Shown here: piece by piece, positions 28,014 to 37,211 of the stretch
How the letters are laid out: each line of letters starts with the position of its first letter
How positions within the stretch are numbered: the first letter of the stretch is position 1
Source of the DNA: Rothia sp035916755
Lineage (GTDB): Bacteria; Actinomycetota; Actinomycetes; Actinomycetales; Micrococcaceae
Assembly (NCBI RefSeq): GCF_035916755.1
Contig: NZ_JAYWIX010000002.1
Coordinates: 124,001-188,000 of the forward strand
DNA: 64,000 bases
Direction: 5' to 3'
The notes under the pieces: generated by a model
The model's input: the letters and a program-made list of their open reading frames with translations, nothing else
Told to the model about the DNA's origin: nothing
Database searches by the model: none
Position numbers and translations under genes: made by a program

Positions 28014-29222
28014 GTGGCTATTATTGACAGTCTCACGCCCACCGACGTGCGTGTGCTCTGGACTCCCGCCATGGCCAACTACTATTTTGGCGACTATCAC
28101 CCCATGCACCCCTCGCGGTTGGATGCAACAGCCTCCCTGGCGCGAGACCTAGGAATCTTTGATCTCCCACAGGTACAGCTTGAGGAACCCGAAATTGCCA
28201 CCGTGCACCAGCTCATGCTGGCCCACGACTACCCCTATATCGACGCGGTGCAAAAAATCAGTGCCGATCCCACGCTAACCATTGCCAGCTGTGGGCTGGG
28301 TACCGAAGACACCCCCGGGTTTGAGGGGGTGCACGAGGCGTCCGCTCGACTCGCCGGGGGCACCTACCAGGCCGCCGAAGCTATCTTGAGCGGTAAGGTC
28401 AAACACGCCGTCAATTTTGGCGGAGGCATGCACCATGCCTCACGCGATCACGCCAGCGGCTTTTGTATCTATAACGACTGCGCTGTCGGCATTGCCCGCC
28501 TGCTTGAATCGGGAGTGCAGCGGGTCGTCTATATTGACGTGGACGCCCACCACGGGGACGGCACGCAAAGTATCTTCTGGGACGAGCCCCGGGTGATGAC
28601 CATTTCCCTGCACGAGAGCGGCATGACCCTCTTCCCCGGTACCGGTTTCGCTAACGAGGTGGGGCCCGAAGGGCTGGCTGCCGGAACTTCGGTTAACATC
28701 GCCATGCCCGAAAGCACTACCGACTCGGGGTGGCTACGAGCCTTTGACGCGGTGGTTCCTGGCCTGCTGCGGCAGTTCCAGCCCGAGGTGATTGTTAGCC
28801 AGCACGGCTGCGACTCCCACCTGGCCGATGATATGTCGCACCTGAACATCAGCATTAACGGGCAGAGGGAAATTGCGGCCCATATCTCCTTGCTGGCGGA
28901 CGAGCTCTGTGAGGGCCGCTGGATTGCTACCGGGGGAGGGGGTTACTCTATCTACAACGCCGTGCCCCGCTCTTGGAGCCACCTTATTGCGGTGGCGGCT
29001 GGCCAGCCCCTCGACATAAATATGCCCACACCGGAATCGTGGCAGGCTTATATGCTTGAAAAGTACGGGACTAAAGTGCCTACCATGATGGGGGATCCCG
29101 TGGATCTCTGGTGGTACTCCTGGGAGGTTGGCTACGACCCTGCCAGCAGCGTAGACCGCAGCATTATGGCCACCCGCAAGGAAGTATTCCCCCTCTGGGG
29201 GCTTGACCCCTGGTATGACTAG
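28014..29222 (+). CDS. acuC: Acetoin utilisation protein AcuC, histone-deacetylase family
   Basis: A 402-residue zinc-dependent deacetylase. GGGMHHASRDHASGFCIYND carries the catalytic histidine pair and YIDVDAHHGDGTQSIFW the zinc ligands; the late GGGYSIYNAVPRSW is the transition-state tyrosine region. In Bacillus, AcuC deacetylates and activates acetyl-CoA synthetase, and an acs gene lies in this window at 2223-4160, though far away. AAGGAGG at 27999-28005 best fits the GTG at 28014; TTG 28011 or GTG 28008 are alternatives. Confidence 0.92.
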   Translation: MAIIDSLTPTDVRVLWTPAMANYYFGDYHPMHPSRLDATASLARDLGIFDLPQVQLEEPEIATVHQLMLAHDYPYIDAVQKISADPTLTIASCGLGTEDTPGFEGVHEASARLAGGTYQAAEAILSGKVKHAVNFGGGMHHASRDHASGFCIYNDCAVGIARLLESGVQRVVYIDVDAHHGDGTQSIFWDEPRVMTISLHESGMTLFPGTGFANEVGPEGLAAGTSVNIAMPESTTDSGWLRAFDAVVPGLLRQFQPEVIVSQHGCDSHLADDMSHLNISINGQREIAAHISLLADELCEGRWIATGGGGYSIYNAVPRSWSHLIAVAAGQPLDINMPTPESWQAYMLEKYGTKVPTMMGDPVDLWWYSWEVGYDPASSVDRSIMATRKEVFPLWGLDPWYD

Positions 29223-29371
29223 GCCGGTAATAGGGGCGGGTCGCCGGACCCGGCAGACGGCCCTGCCTGTGGGGTTCCCAGCCTGAGTGCTAGCTGGGCA
29301 TAGGCGAAGAGTGTCCCCATTTCTGCTGGTCAAACATGTAATTGTGGGTATATATATGTAAAGATGTCAGT

Positions 29372-30139
29372 ATGAAAGACGACGTATTTGCTGTTATCGC
29401 CGACCCCACGCGGCGACACATCCTCCAGGCACTAGCCGTCGAACGACTAGCCGTTGGCGAACTGGTCGAGGAACTGGGCGTCAGCCAGCCCACCGTATCC
29501 AAGCACCTCAAGGTGCTCCGCACCGCCGGTCTGGTTGAAACCGAAGCCGTAGGCCAAAAGCGCTTCTACTCTATTACCCCTGCCCCGCTTGCAAGCGTTG
29601 CCGACTGGGTCGACGGCCTGCTTACTGCCCCCGTAGCCGAGACCGCCCCCGCCCTCGAAGCGGTACCTGCCGCCGAGGCTACCCCTGTTGCTAACGAGAG
29701 CTCCGAGCCTGCCCCTGAGGCAAACCCTGCTGCGCCTGAAACCACCTCTGTTCCCGAGGGGCAAGAGGAGGCGTCCGCTCCGGCCGTCGATGTGCCCCAC
29801 CCCAACACCGCAGGTATTACCTTCACCCCCCTAACCCCCTTTACCCCCGTGCTCGATAACCGGGTAGACAAAGAGGTCGTTGAGAGCCAGACACCTGCCG
29901 AGGTTGAGCAGGACGCCGTCAGCGGCCAGGTGCGCCAGCTCGCGCAGAGCCTGAGCTTGGGTGCCAAAGATGAGGAGCCCATCAGCTTTAAGGTGCCCAC
30001 CCCTGAGCAGGTCATTGCCCAAGAGGCAGCGGCCAAGGCAAGCGATGAACAGGCCCACAAGCAGGCCGGTGACGAAGAGAGTGACGACCGCGGCCTGCTG
30101 GCCAAGCTCACCCGCTGGGGTCGCCGCAGCTCCCGCTAG
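29372..30139 (+). CDS. ArsR-type HTH regulator with long low-complexity tail
   Basis: The first 85 of 255 residues form a winged helix of ArsR type: VFAVIADPTRRHILQALA, VGELVEELGVSQPTVSKHLK, VLRTAGLVETEAVGQKRFY. No cysteine metal-site (CxC) is visible. The remainder is rich in Ala, Pro and Glu, with a more structured-looking stretch near the end (LAQSLSLGAKDEEPISFKVP) and a basic terminus (LAKLTRWGRRSSR). The ATG at 29372 lies shortly after an AT-rich stretch (TATATATAT). The next gene also encodes a regulator with a similar tail. Confidence 0.75.
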   Translation: MKDDVFAVIADPTRRHILQALAVERLAVGELVEELGVSQPTVSKHLKVLRTAGLVETEAVGQKRFYSITPAPLASVADWVDGLLTAPVAETAPALEAVPAAEATPVANESSEPAPEANPAAPETTSVPEGQEEASAPAVDVPHPNTAGITFTPLTPFTPVLDNRVDKEVVESQTPAEVEQDAVSGQVRQLAQSLSLGAKDEEPISFKVPTPEQVIAQEAAAKASDEQAHKQAGDEESDDRGLLAKLTRWGRRSSR

Positions 30140-30185
30140 GCCCTTGTCCACCAACCGCTAGTTTCAAAGGACACCACAAGACTGT

Positions 30186-31436
30186 ATGGCACACCATCAG
30201 CAGCTTCTCGAATGGATCGAGAACGAACTGATTAACCAGACTCTACACCTGGGCGATAACCTGCCCGACGACAGGGTGCTGGCCCGCGAGGTGGGTATCA
30301 GTCAGAACCACATGCGGGAGAGCCTCAAACACTGCGAAGAAATTGGGGTGCTCAGGCTCTACGAGGGGCGGAAAAAGAGCATTATCGCCCAGCTAATGCG
30401 GGAACCGGCGGCTTCGGCGGGGCCAGCCGTCAGCCTCTATCTGGCCAGCTCCCTCTCGCCCTGCCAGGATCTGCTGGCAACCTGTCTGCTGCTTGAAAAC
30501 CACGCCCTCACAGGGCCCGACTACGACCAGTCAGCCTTTGAAGAGCTGGACCGCATCGTGGAGGCCATGCAGGACACCGCTACCAGCCTGAGCGACTTTC
30601 ACGATTTGGAAGCTGATTTCCATATCCAGCTGGGAAGGCTCTCGGGCAACGCCCTGATTTCTGCCCTCTTGGCGACCCTGCGAGACGCCATGATTGAAGC
30701 CCGGTTCGAGCTGGTCAGCCAGGTTCCCCTGTGGAGCGCTACCGCCTCGCGCCTGCGTATGGAGTATCGGGCTATCGTCGATGCTGCCCGCTCCGGTGAC
30801 ACTGCCCTCGCACAGATCCTGCTCAAGGCCAACCTGCAAGAGCGCTTTGCTGAGGCCGGGCACCCGGTCGATTTTGAGACCCCGACTAGGGAAACGGGCA
30901 GAATCAACCTTGAACCCATCGAGGTTGAGACCCAGGAACTGGTGCCCGATACCTGGGGTGGTCCCATTGAGCCTGATCTGTTTGAAGCCCTCACCAGCAT
31001 CCAGCCCATGGATGTCGCCCCTGCAAGCGCTCAGCCCTCTACTGGGAGTGCAACCCGCCGCAGGCAAGGGACGGTGAGCCCGGTCGTCCGCGCCGCTAGC
31101 GCTACCGCCAGCCCTGGCCCCGGATCAGCAGCCCCCAAGAAGCCCGAGAGGCCCGCGGCCAGCGAGGCTCCCCAGTTGCAAGAAGCAAGGGAAGAAGCTG
31201 ACAGTGACGCCGGTGAAGCTGCAGCCCCGCTGGGCGCCAGAAACCAGCCCGCTAAAAAGCGTTTTGACGTGGCTGGCTACTTTGGCTTCCGCAAAAGCGC
31301 CCCTGCCCAGCAGGAGAATGGAAGAGCTCGTGACCCCCGCGCCGCAGAACCTGCCAGGGCAGTGGAAGAAGACCCGGGGGAAGATGCCGCAGCGGCCCTG
31401 CGCGAGGGCTACGAATACGCCACTAGCGACCGCTAG
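30186..31436 (+). CDS. GntR/FadR-type regulator with extended C-terminal tail
   Basis: A 416-residue protein with an N-terminal winged helix (DDRVLAREVGISQNHMRESL), a helical FCD-like ligand domain to about residue 225 (HDLEADFHIQLGRLSGNALI), then about 190 extra residues rich in Ala, Pro and Glu, ending in a patch KKRFDVAGYFGFRKS and an acidic tail. FCD proteins usually end near residue 230-250, so the tail is unusual. It follows the ArsR-type gene by 46 nt and precedes bS22. I cannot name its target. Confidence 0.7.
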   Translation: MAHHQQLLEWIENELINQTLHLGDNLPDDRVLAREVGISQNHMRESLKHCEEIGVLRLYEGRKKSIIAQLMREPAASAGPAVSLYLASSLSPCQDLLATCLLLENHALTGPDYDQSAFEELDRIVEAMQDTATSLSDFHDLEADFHIQLGRLSGNALISALLATLRDAMIEARFELVSQVPLWSATASRLRMEYRAIVDAARSGDTALAQILLKANLQERFAEAGHPVDFETPTRETGRINLEPIEVETQELVPDTWGGPIEPDLFEALTSIQPMDVAPASAQPSTGSATRRRQGTVSPVVRAASATASPGPGSAAPKKPERPAASEAPQLQEAREEADSDAGEAAAPLGARNQPAKKRFDVAGYFGFRKSAPAQQENGRARDPRAAEPARAVEEDPGEDAAAALREGYEYATSDR

Positions 31437-31453
31437 AGGGCAGATAAAACGAG

Positions 31454-31527
31454 AAAATGCTCTCACTTGCCGGTGAACAGGGGGCGAAAAGTTCTGTTTA
31501 CCTGTAGGCTTGGGAGAGAGCGTTTTT
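31454..31527 (+). terminator. Probable terminator with a branched loop
   Basis: AAAATGCTCTC (31454-31464) pairs with GAGAGCGTTTT (31516-31526), including one U-G pair, and the stem runs into a T tract. The ~50-nt loop can itself fold through ACAG/CTGT. It would end the two-regulator transcript before the bS22 promoter region. Confidence 0.5.
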
Positions 31528-31672
31528 TCACGCCGAGGGTATTGCTATGCCCTTTATGCGTGCTTTGGAGCGTTTATACCGGTATAGCGCCCGGATAGCT
31601 ACCGACCTACCGCCCCCGAGTGGTTGCTGTCGGCCGGGTATCGACCACTATTTAATAAGTGAGGTGAATCCA

Positions 31673-31771
31673 ATGGGTTCAGTTATCAAGAAGCGCCGCA
31701 AGCGTATGTCTAAGAAGAAGCACCGCAAGCTTCTTCGCAAGACTCGCCACCAGCGCCGCAACAAGAAGTAA
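31673..31771 (+). CDS. Ribosomal protein bS22 / AURKAIP1-COX24 domain protein
   Basis: A 32-residue very basic protein starting MGSVIKKRRKRMSKKKHRKL, nearly identical to the start of mycobacterial bS22 (Rv0500B), a small protein seen in the actinobacterial 30S subunit near the decoding region. GAGGTG precedes the ATG. The frame is open further upstream, but that part has no such similarity. A 15-bp terminator follows. A perfect palindrome TATACCGGTATA at 31575-31586 in the leader may be part of its control. Confidence 0.93.
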   Translation: MGSVIKKRRKRMSKKKHRKLLRKTRHQRRNKK

Positions 31772-31780
31772 ATTCTTCAC

Positions 31781-31816
31781 CGCGAGCCCCGCACCTGTTT
31801 CGGTGCGGGGCTCGCG
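31781..31816 (+). terminator. 15-bp hairpin after bS22
   Basis: CGCGAGCCCCGCACC (31781-31795) and GGTGCGGGGCTCGCG (31802-31816) form a perfect 15-bp stem with a 6-nt loop, starting 10 nt after the stop. The T run is weak. Confidence 0.85.
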
Positions 31817-31887
31817 CTGTATGTGCGGCCTTGGGGTGCGGACGGGGCCGCTCGCCTGGCGGGGGAGGGGCGGGTTAGAGTGGAACA

Positions 31888-32142
31888 ATGGCTACACCAC
31901 TGATTGAACTGCTCACTAAGCCCGGCTGCCACCTCTGTGAGGCAGCCCGTGAAACCACTGCCCAGGTCGTTGCCCGTTACGGGCTGACCTACACAGAAAT
32001 CAATGTTGAAGAGTACCCGGACCTGCTTGATCGCCACCGTACCGAAATTCCGGTTCTGCGGGTGGACGGTGAGGTCAAGGACTTCTGGCAGGTCAATGCC
32101 AAACGTCTGGCCAAGATTCTTGAGAAGAAACTAGCCGAATAA
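31888..32142 (+). CDS. Glutaredoxin-like protein
   Basis: An 84-residue thioredoxin-fold protein with the active-site motif KPGCHLCEAA and the cis-proline segment TEIPVLRVDGE. It corresponds in position to mycobacterial Rv0508. TAGAGT ends 6 nt before the ATG and there is no SD, so it is probably translated from a leaderless mRNA. It is followed by the histidine phosphatase gene. Confidence 0.9.
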   Translation: MATPLIELLTKPGCHLCEAARETTAQVVARYGLTYTEINVEEYPDLLDRHRTEIPVLRVDGEVKDFWQVNAKRLAKILEKKLAE

Positions 32143-32197
32143 AGGAGATACGGAAGGCTGGTTAGCGCTTACTGACTAGGTTTGAGAGACTAGAGGT

Positions 32198-32884
32198 ATG
32201 AACACTTCTTCGGCAACTGTCACCGTTCACCTGATGCGCCATGGCGAGGTGCACAACCCCGACCGTATCGTCTATGGGCGCCTGCCTAACTATCACCTGT
32301 CTGAGACTGGGCAGAAGATGGTGCGCCTGTCTGCTAAAGAGTTCAAGCGCCGTGCCGACGCCGGCGCCAACATTGTGCACCTGGTCTGCTCCCCGCTCAC
32401 CCGCACCCGCGAATCAGCTGCCCCCATCGAGGAACTGCTGGGCCTAACAGCCCAGCCCGATGAGCGCGTGATTGAGGCCGGGAACTACTTCGAGGGTCTG
32501 CACGTGAATAAGGACGAGCTGCTGGGCAACCCTCGCCACTGGAAGCACCTGCTCAACCCCCTGCGTCCGTCCTGGGGCGAACCCTACCGGGACCAGGTGG
32601 TGCGTATGGCTGAGGCTATTAAGGACGCCGCCCGCACCGCCTACGAAAAGGGCGGGGACGGCGCCGAGGCGATTATTGTCTCGCACCAGCTACCCATTTG
32701 GATGGCCCGCACCTCGGTTGAAGGCGGGGCGCTGCCGCACGACCCGCGTAGCCGCCAGTGCAATTTAGCTTCCATTACAAGTTTTACCTTCCCCAATATT
32801 TTTGCCCCTGGCAAGCCAAAACTCTCCTATGTTGAGCCTGCTGGCGAGCTCTACTCAGGTGTTATTCAGTTACCGGGGTCATAA
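32198..32884 (+). CDS. Histidine phosphatase family protein
   Basis: A 228-residue phosphoglycerate-mutase-like protein with the RHG motif TVHLMRHGEVHNPDRIVYGR, where the histidine is the phospho-acceptor, and the second catalytic histidine in IIVSHQLPIW. The substrate is unknown. It begins the run leading into cytochrome c maturation, as in mycobacteria (Rv0525 before the TlpA-like gene). Confidence 0.9.
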   Translation: MNTSSATVTVHLMRHGEVHNPDRIVYGRLPNYHLSETGQKMVRLSAKEFKRRADAGANIVHLVCSPLTRTRESAAPIEELLGLTAQPDERVIEAGNYFEGLHVNKDELLGNPRHWKHLLNPLRPSWGEPYRDQVVRMAEAIKDAARTAYEKGGDGAEAIIVSHQLPIWMARTSVEGGALPHDPRSRQCNLASITSFTFPNIFAPGKPKLSYVEPAGELYSGVIQLPGS

Positions 32885-32934
32885 TGGCACCGACTGCAAG
32901 CGCACACCACACTGACCTGAAAGACCTCTAATTC

Positions 32935-33543
32935 ATGTCTACCTCTTTCCCCACCCGTGTGAGCCGTAAGCAGGCCCTGGTCATCGCCGCTCTGGGAACT
33001 GTCGGCCTGCTCTCCGCCTGCTCTTCAAGCCAGGACTCCCTGGCAGCCCAGGCAGATGCCGGTGACTCCAAGGGCTATATTGCCGGTGACGGTAGCGTTA
33101 CCGAATACGCAGCCGGTGAGCGCGGCGAGCCCGTCGAATTTGAAAGTGAACTCTTTGACGGCACCGTCGTCTCCGCCGCCGATCTGCGCGGCAAGCCCGT
33201 GCTACTGAATTTCTGGTACGCCGGGTGCGCCCCCTGCCGTGTTGAGGCTCCCTGGCTCAACGAACTGCACGCTAGCTTTGGTGAGAAGGTTGCCTTTTAC
33301 GGGGCTAACGTGCGCGATGAAAAGGGCACCGCTGAGGCCTTCGAAAAGAACTTTGAGGTACCCTACCCCTCCTTCCGCGACGTGACCGGCAAGGTACTGC
33401 TTGCTATGAGCAAGTACGTGCCTGCCCAGGCTGTGCCGACCACCGTCGTCCTCGATGCTGAGGGGCGCGTAGCTGCCCGTATTCTGGGCCAAATCGACAA
33501 GTCTGTGCTGAACACCCTGCTCGAAGATCAGGTCAGTGCCTAG
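32935..33543 (+). CDS. TlpA/ResA-like thiol:disulfide lipoprotein
   Basis: A 202-residue extracytoplasmic protein with a lipoprotein signal peptide (basic start, hydrophobic core, lipobox LLSAC at about residue 25-29) and a thioredoxin fold with active site FWYAGCAPCRVEAPW and cis-proline region QAVPTTVVLD. It should reduce apocytochrome c haem-binding cysteines, taking electrons from CcdA encoded next. The ccdA GTG start overlaps its end by 8 nt. Confidence 0.92.
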   Translation: MSTSFPTRVSRKQALVIAALGTVGLLSACSSSQDSLAAQADAGDSKGYIAGDGSVTEYAAGERGEPVEFESELFDGTVVSAADLRGKPVLLNFWYAGCAPCRVEAPWLNELHASFGEKVAFYGANVRDEKGTAEAFEKNFEVPYPSFRDVTGKVLLAMSKYVPAQAVPTTVVLDAEGRVAARILGQIDKSVLNTLLEDQVSA

Positions 33544-34288
33544 CTTCGGCCAAATCGTCCTCGACGGCTCCCTCTGGCTCGCCCTGCCCCTTGCGGCACT
33601 GGCGGGCCTGGTCTCATTCGCCTCTCCCTGTGTGCTGCCGCTTGTGCCCGGCTACCTGGGCTACGTGACGGGCCTGTCGGGTGGGGAAATGAGCCCCCGC
33701 CGCCGCAACCTGCGCATGGTCACCGGAATTGGTCTCTTTGTGTTGGGTTTCTCTTTTATCTTTGTGCTCATGTCGGTAGTGCTAGCCCAGCTGGGCGCCG
33801 CCCCCTGGCTCAGAGGCCAGGGCTGGGTTGACCTGGTGCTGGGTCTGCTAGTGATTCTCATGGGTCTGGTCTTCATGGGCCGCTTTGATTTCTTCCAGCG
33901 CGACCGCAAGATTGAGGCCAAGCCCCCGGCCGGCCTCTGGGGCGCCCCGATTCTGGGTGTCACCTTTGGTCTGGGTTGGGCCCCCTGCATCGGCCCCACC
34001 TTCGCGGCCGTGCAGACCCTGGTCTACACCGGGGGCTCCGATAACAGCAAGGCAATTCTGCTGACCTTAGCCTACTGCTTAGGGCTAGGCGTTCCTTTCC
34101 TGCTGGTTGCTTTGGGGGTAGCCCGCGGGGTGAACACCATGGGCTGGGCCCGCAAGAACAGGCTGCTACTTCAGCGCCTGGGCGGGATCATGCTGATTGT
34201 CATTGGGCTGCTGCTGGCCACCGGCGTCTGGACGCAGATGATGTCCTGGTTCCAGGCCACCATGCCGGTCTACGAACTTCCCATCTAA
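33536..34288 (+). CDS. ccdA: CcdA cytochrome c biogenesis protein
   Basis: A 250-residue membrane protein with six predicted helices and the DsbD-gamma-like layout. The two redox cysteines are in LVSFASPCVLPLVPGY and FGLGWAPCIGPTFAA. It carries electrons from thioredoxin across the membrane to the TlpA-like protein. It starts with GTG inside the end of the upstream gene. Confidence 0.94.
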   Translation: MPSFGQIVLDGSLWLALPLAALAGLVSFASPCVLPLVPGYLGYVTGLSGGEMSPRRRNLRMVTGIGLFVLGFSFIFVLMSVVLAQLGAAPWLRGQGWVDLVLGLLVILMGLVFMGRFDFFQRDRKIEAKPPAGLWGAPILGVTFGLGWAPCIGPTFAAVQTLVYTGGSDNSKAILLTLAYCLGLGVPFLLVALGVARGVNTMGWARKNRLLLQRLGGIMLIVIGLLLATGVWTQMMSWFQATMPVYELPI

Positions 34289-34333
34289 ACACACCCCACA
34301 CTCACGCACCGAACCGAAGACAGCAAGGAAAAA

Positions 34334-35938
34334 ATGGCAGAGACTCAGGACGCCCCGGCCCTAGGCCCGCTGGAAATGCTGCGCTGGGCATGGACGCAGC
34401 TGACAAAGATGAACACCGCCCTCTTCCTGCTGCTTATGCTGGCGGTCGCCGCGGTTCCCGGTTCGGTCTTTCCCCAGCGTATTCAGGACCCCGCAGCTGT
34501 AGCCGACTACATCGAGGTTCACCCCACCTGGGGCCCTATCGCTGATAAGCTCCAGCTCTTTGACGTCTTCTCGTCGGTCTGGTTCGCCGCGATCTATATT
34601 CTGCTCTTTATCTCCCTGATAGGCTGCGTGATTCCCCGCGCCGCCAAGCACTATCGGGCCATGCGGTCAGGTCCTGCCCGCACCCCTAAGAACTTTGCCC
34701 GCCTGCCCCAGCACCGCACCCTCACCATTCCTGTGGAGGCCGGTGCGGGGGAGCTCACCGCCGCCCGCGCTATCGAAGACGCCGCCGCCGTCCTGAAAAA
34801 GCGCCGTTACCGCATTGAGGTGCGTGAAGAAGCCCCGGGAGTCGTGAACGTTGCCGCCGAACGCGGTTACTTGCGCGAACTGGGCAACATTCTCTTCCAC
34901 CTGGCCATGATCGGGGTGCTGATTGCGGTAGCGATTGGCTCCCTCTTTGGCTACAGCGGCCAGCGCGTGGTGACCGAGGACGAAACCTTCGTCAACTCCC
35001 TGGTTGCCTATGACTCCTTCAGCCCCGGCACCAACTACAACCCCGACTGGCTGGTGCCCTACTCAGCTACCCTCAACAACCTGACCGTCGAATATGACCG
35101 CCAGGAAGGCTCACCCACCTACGGGTCAGATATCAACTACGAAGCTGACTTCACCCTCACCAGTGCAGACGGTGAACAGCGCGAGCAGACCCTTAAAGTC
35201 AATGAGCCCATCTACTTTGAGGGAACCTCTATCTACCTGCTGGGCAACGGTTACTCGCCGGTCGTCCGTATCACCAACACTGACGGCTCTGTCGCCTACG
35301 AGGGGCCCGTGGTGGGCCTGCCCTCGGGCCGTAGCTACCTCTCATCTATCGTGCTGAAGGTTCCAGACGCCCGCCCCGACCAGCTGGGTTTTGTGGGTAT
35401 GTTCCTGCCCACCGGCGAACGCACCACCGGCAGCGCCCCCACCTCTATCGACTCAGACCTACTCAACCCCATGCTGGTTCTCCAAAGCTATGCGGGCGAC
35501 CTCGGGCTTGATAACGGCGTACCCCAGAACGTCTATGTGCTTGACGTTGATAGCCTGGCCTCGCTCAACACCATGGCTGCCGGTAACGGTATTGTGCTTG
35601 ATGCCAGCAACAACACCGCCACCCTGCCCGATGGCCACGGAACTATCGAATTCCTAGGTGTTAAGCGCTACGCTGGCATTGAGATCAGGTCAGACCCCGG
35701 CCGCCCGATCGCCCTGGTTTCAGCAGCCCTACTCTTTGGCGGCTTGTTGGTCTCGGTCTTCGTCGCCCGCCGCCGCGTCTGGGTACGAGCCACCGAAAGT
35801 GGTACCGGGGCAGACCGCTTACTCACCGTCGAATACGGCCTACTGGCCCGTGGCGAAGACCCCCGCCTCGCTACCGAAGCCGACAAACTCACCGACCTCT
35901 TCGCAGAGCGGTGGGGACTAGAATTTGATGAAGCCTAA
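34334..35938 (+). CDS. resB: ResB-like cytochrome c biogenesis protein
   Basis: A 534-residue system II cytochrome c synthase subunit. Membrane segments lie near residues 30-50, 80-100, 190-210 and 450-470, with a large extracytoplasmic domain between the third and fourth. ResB pairs with CcsB to export haem and attach it to CXXCH motifs. AAGGA precedes the ATG. Confidence 0.93.
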   Translation: MAETQDAPALGPLEMLRWAWTQLTKMNTALFLLLMLAVAAVPGSVFPQRIQDPAAVADYIEVHPTWGPIADKLQLFDVFSSVWFAAIYILLFISLIGCVIPRAAKHYRAMRSGPARTPKNFARLPQHRTLTIPVEAGAGELTAARAIEDAAAVLKKRRYRIEVREEAPGVVNVAAERGYLRELGNILFHLAMIGVLIAVAIGSLFGYSGQRVVTEDETFVNSLVAYDSFSPGTNYNPDWLVPYSATLNNLTVEYDRQEGSPTYGSDINYEADFTLTSADGEQREQTLKVNEPIYFEGTSIYLLGNGYSPVVRITNTDGSVAYEGPVVGLPSGRSYLSSIVLKVPDARPDQLGFVGMFLPTGERTTGSAPTSIDSDLLNPMLVLQSYAGDLGLDNGVPQNVYVLDVDSLASLNTMAAGNGIVLDASNNTATLPDGHGTIEFLGVKRYAGIEIRSDPGRPIALVSAALLFGGLLVSVFVARRRVWVRATESGTGADRLLTVEYGLLARGEDPRLATEADKLTDLFAERWGLEFDEA

Positions 35939-36019
35939 CCTACCCACTGCCTGCCCCGGGGGTAACCCGGCCGGGCACCGACGTCCGCGCCCTACCTCAA
36001 CCTGTGAAGTGAGAACACC

Positions 36020-37111
36020 ATGTCAGAAGTCAATATAGAGCTCGCCCGCTGGAGCGAACTCTTTATGTACCTAGCAGCCATCACCTACATGGTGGCCTTC
36101 GTTGCCTTCGCCTGGGACGTTGCCGCCCACTCCCGCACCACCAAGCGCCTCGAAGCAGCCACCGCCCCCGAGCCTGAAAAGGAATTCGTGGGCGCCGCTG
36201 CCCGCGTCAAAAACGCCCGCTCAGTCCGCATCACCGGCACTGAACAGGGCACCGGCGAACGCGGCATGGGCTACAAGAAATCAGCCGCCGCCAAAATTGC
36301 CGGCCACGTCGCTGACTCAGAGATGCGCTACGGCACCGGCGAACGCCGCCCCGCCGCCCGTGCCGGCGTTGTCATCCTGGCCCTGGGCTGCCTGATTCAC
36401 CTAGCCGGTGTGCTCTCCCGCGCCTTCGCCGCCAACCGCGTGCCCTGGGGCAACATGTACGAATTCTGCACCACCGGCGCCCTGCTCGTAGTCGTGGTCT
36501 ACCTGGGCTTCCTCATCTTCCGCGATCTGCGCTTTGTGGGTAGCCTAGTCTCTGGCCTCGCCCTGACCATGATGACCGCAGCCACCATCGCCTACCCCAC
36601 CCCCGTAGGCCAGCTGGTGCCCGCCCTGCAGTCCTACTGGCTGGTGATCCACGTGTCCATTGCTGTTCTGGCTTCCGCCATCTTCACCATCACCTTCGCC
36701 ATGGCAATCCTGCAGCTGGTACAAACCTCCCGCGAACGCCACATCATCGAAGGCAACGACAGCTCCCTAGCCCGCCTTGGCTTCATGCGCCTGATCCCCT
36801 CATCCACCGCCCTCGAAAACTTCTCTTTCCGCCTCAACACCGTCGGCTTTGCCATGTGGACCTTCACCCTGGGCGCTGGCGCTATCTGGGCCGAGAAAGC
36901 CTGGGGCCGCTACTGGGGCTGGGACACCAAGGAAGTCTGGACCTTCATCATCTGGGTCGTCTACGCAGCCTACCTGCACGCTCGTGCCACCCGCGGCTGG
37001 TCAGGACCGCCCAGCGCCTGGCTCTCCATCGCAGGCTACCTCTGCATCATCTTCAACTTCACCGTGGTTAACGTGTACTTCTCAGGCCTGCACTCCTACT
37101 CGGGCCTGTAG
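36020..37111 (+). CDS. ccsB: CcsB/CcsA haem-handling cytochrome c synthase
   Basis: A 363-residue membrane protein with the haem-handling WWD-type motif WGRYWGWDTKEVW near residue 295 and flanking histidines (SYWLVIHVSIAV, YAAYLHARATRGW). There is a long soluble loop after the first helix (about residues 35-110) rich in charged residues. It is the last of four system II genes and is followed by a strong terminator. Confidence 0.94.
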   Translation: MSEVNIELARWSELFMYLAAITYMVAFVAFAWDVAAHSRTTKRLEAATAPEPEKEFVGAAARVKNARSVRITGTEQGTGERGMGYKKSAAAKIAGHVADSEMRYGTGERRPAARAGVVILALGCLIHLAGVLSRAFAANRVPWGNMYEFCTTGALLVVVVYLGFLIFRDLRFVGSLVSGLALTMMTAATIAYPTPVGQLVPALQSYWLVIHVSIAVLASAIFTITFAMAILQLVQTSRERHIIEGNDSSLARLGFMRLIPSSTALENFSFRLNTVGFAMWTFTLGAGAIWAEKAWGRYWGWDTKEVWTFIIWVVYAAYLHARATRGWSGPPSAWLSIAGYLCIIFNFTVVNVYFSGLHSYSGL

Positions 37112-37141
37112 GATTTATCGCTGACGCTTTTCCACAGGTTC

Positions 37142-37178
37142 ACAGAAGCCCCCGCACCTTGTGTGCGGGGGCTTCTGT
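37142..37178 (+). terminator. Terminator of the cytochrome c maturation operon
   Basis: ACAGAAGCCCCCGCA (37142-37156) pairs perfectly with TGCGGGGGCTTCTGT (37164-37178) around a 7-nt loop, 30 nt after the ccsB stop. Confidence 0.9.
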
Positions 37179-37211
37179 GTAGGTGCTATTCGGTAATAAT
37201 CGACAAAAGTC

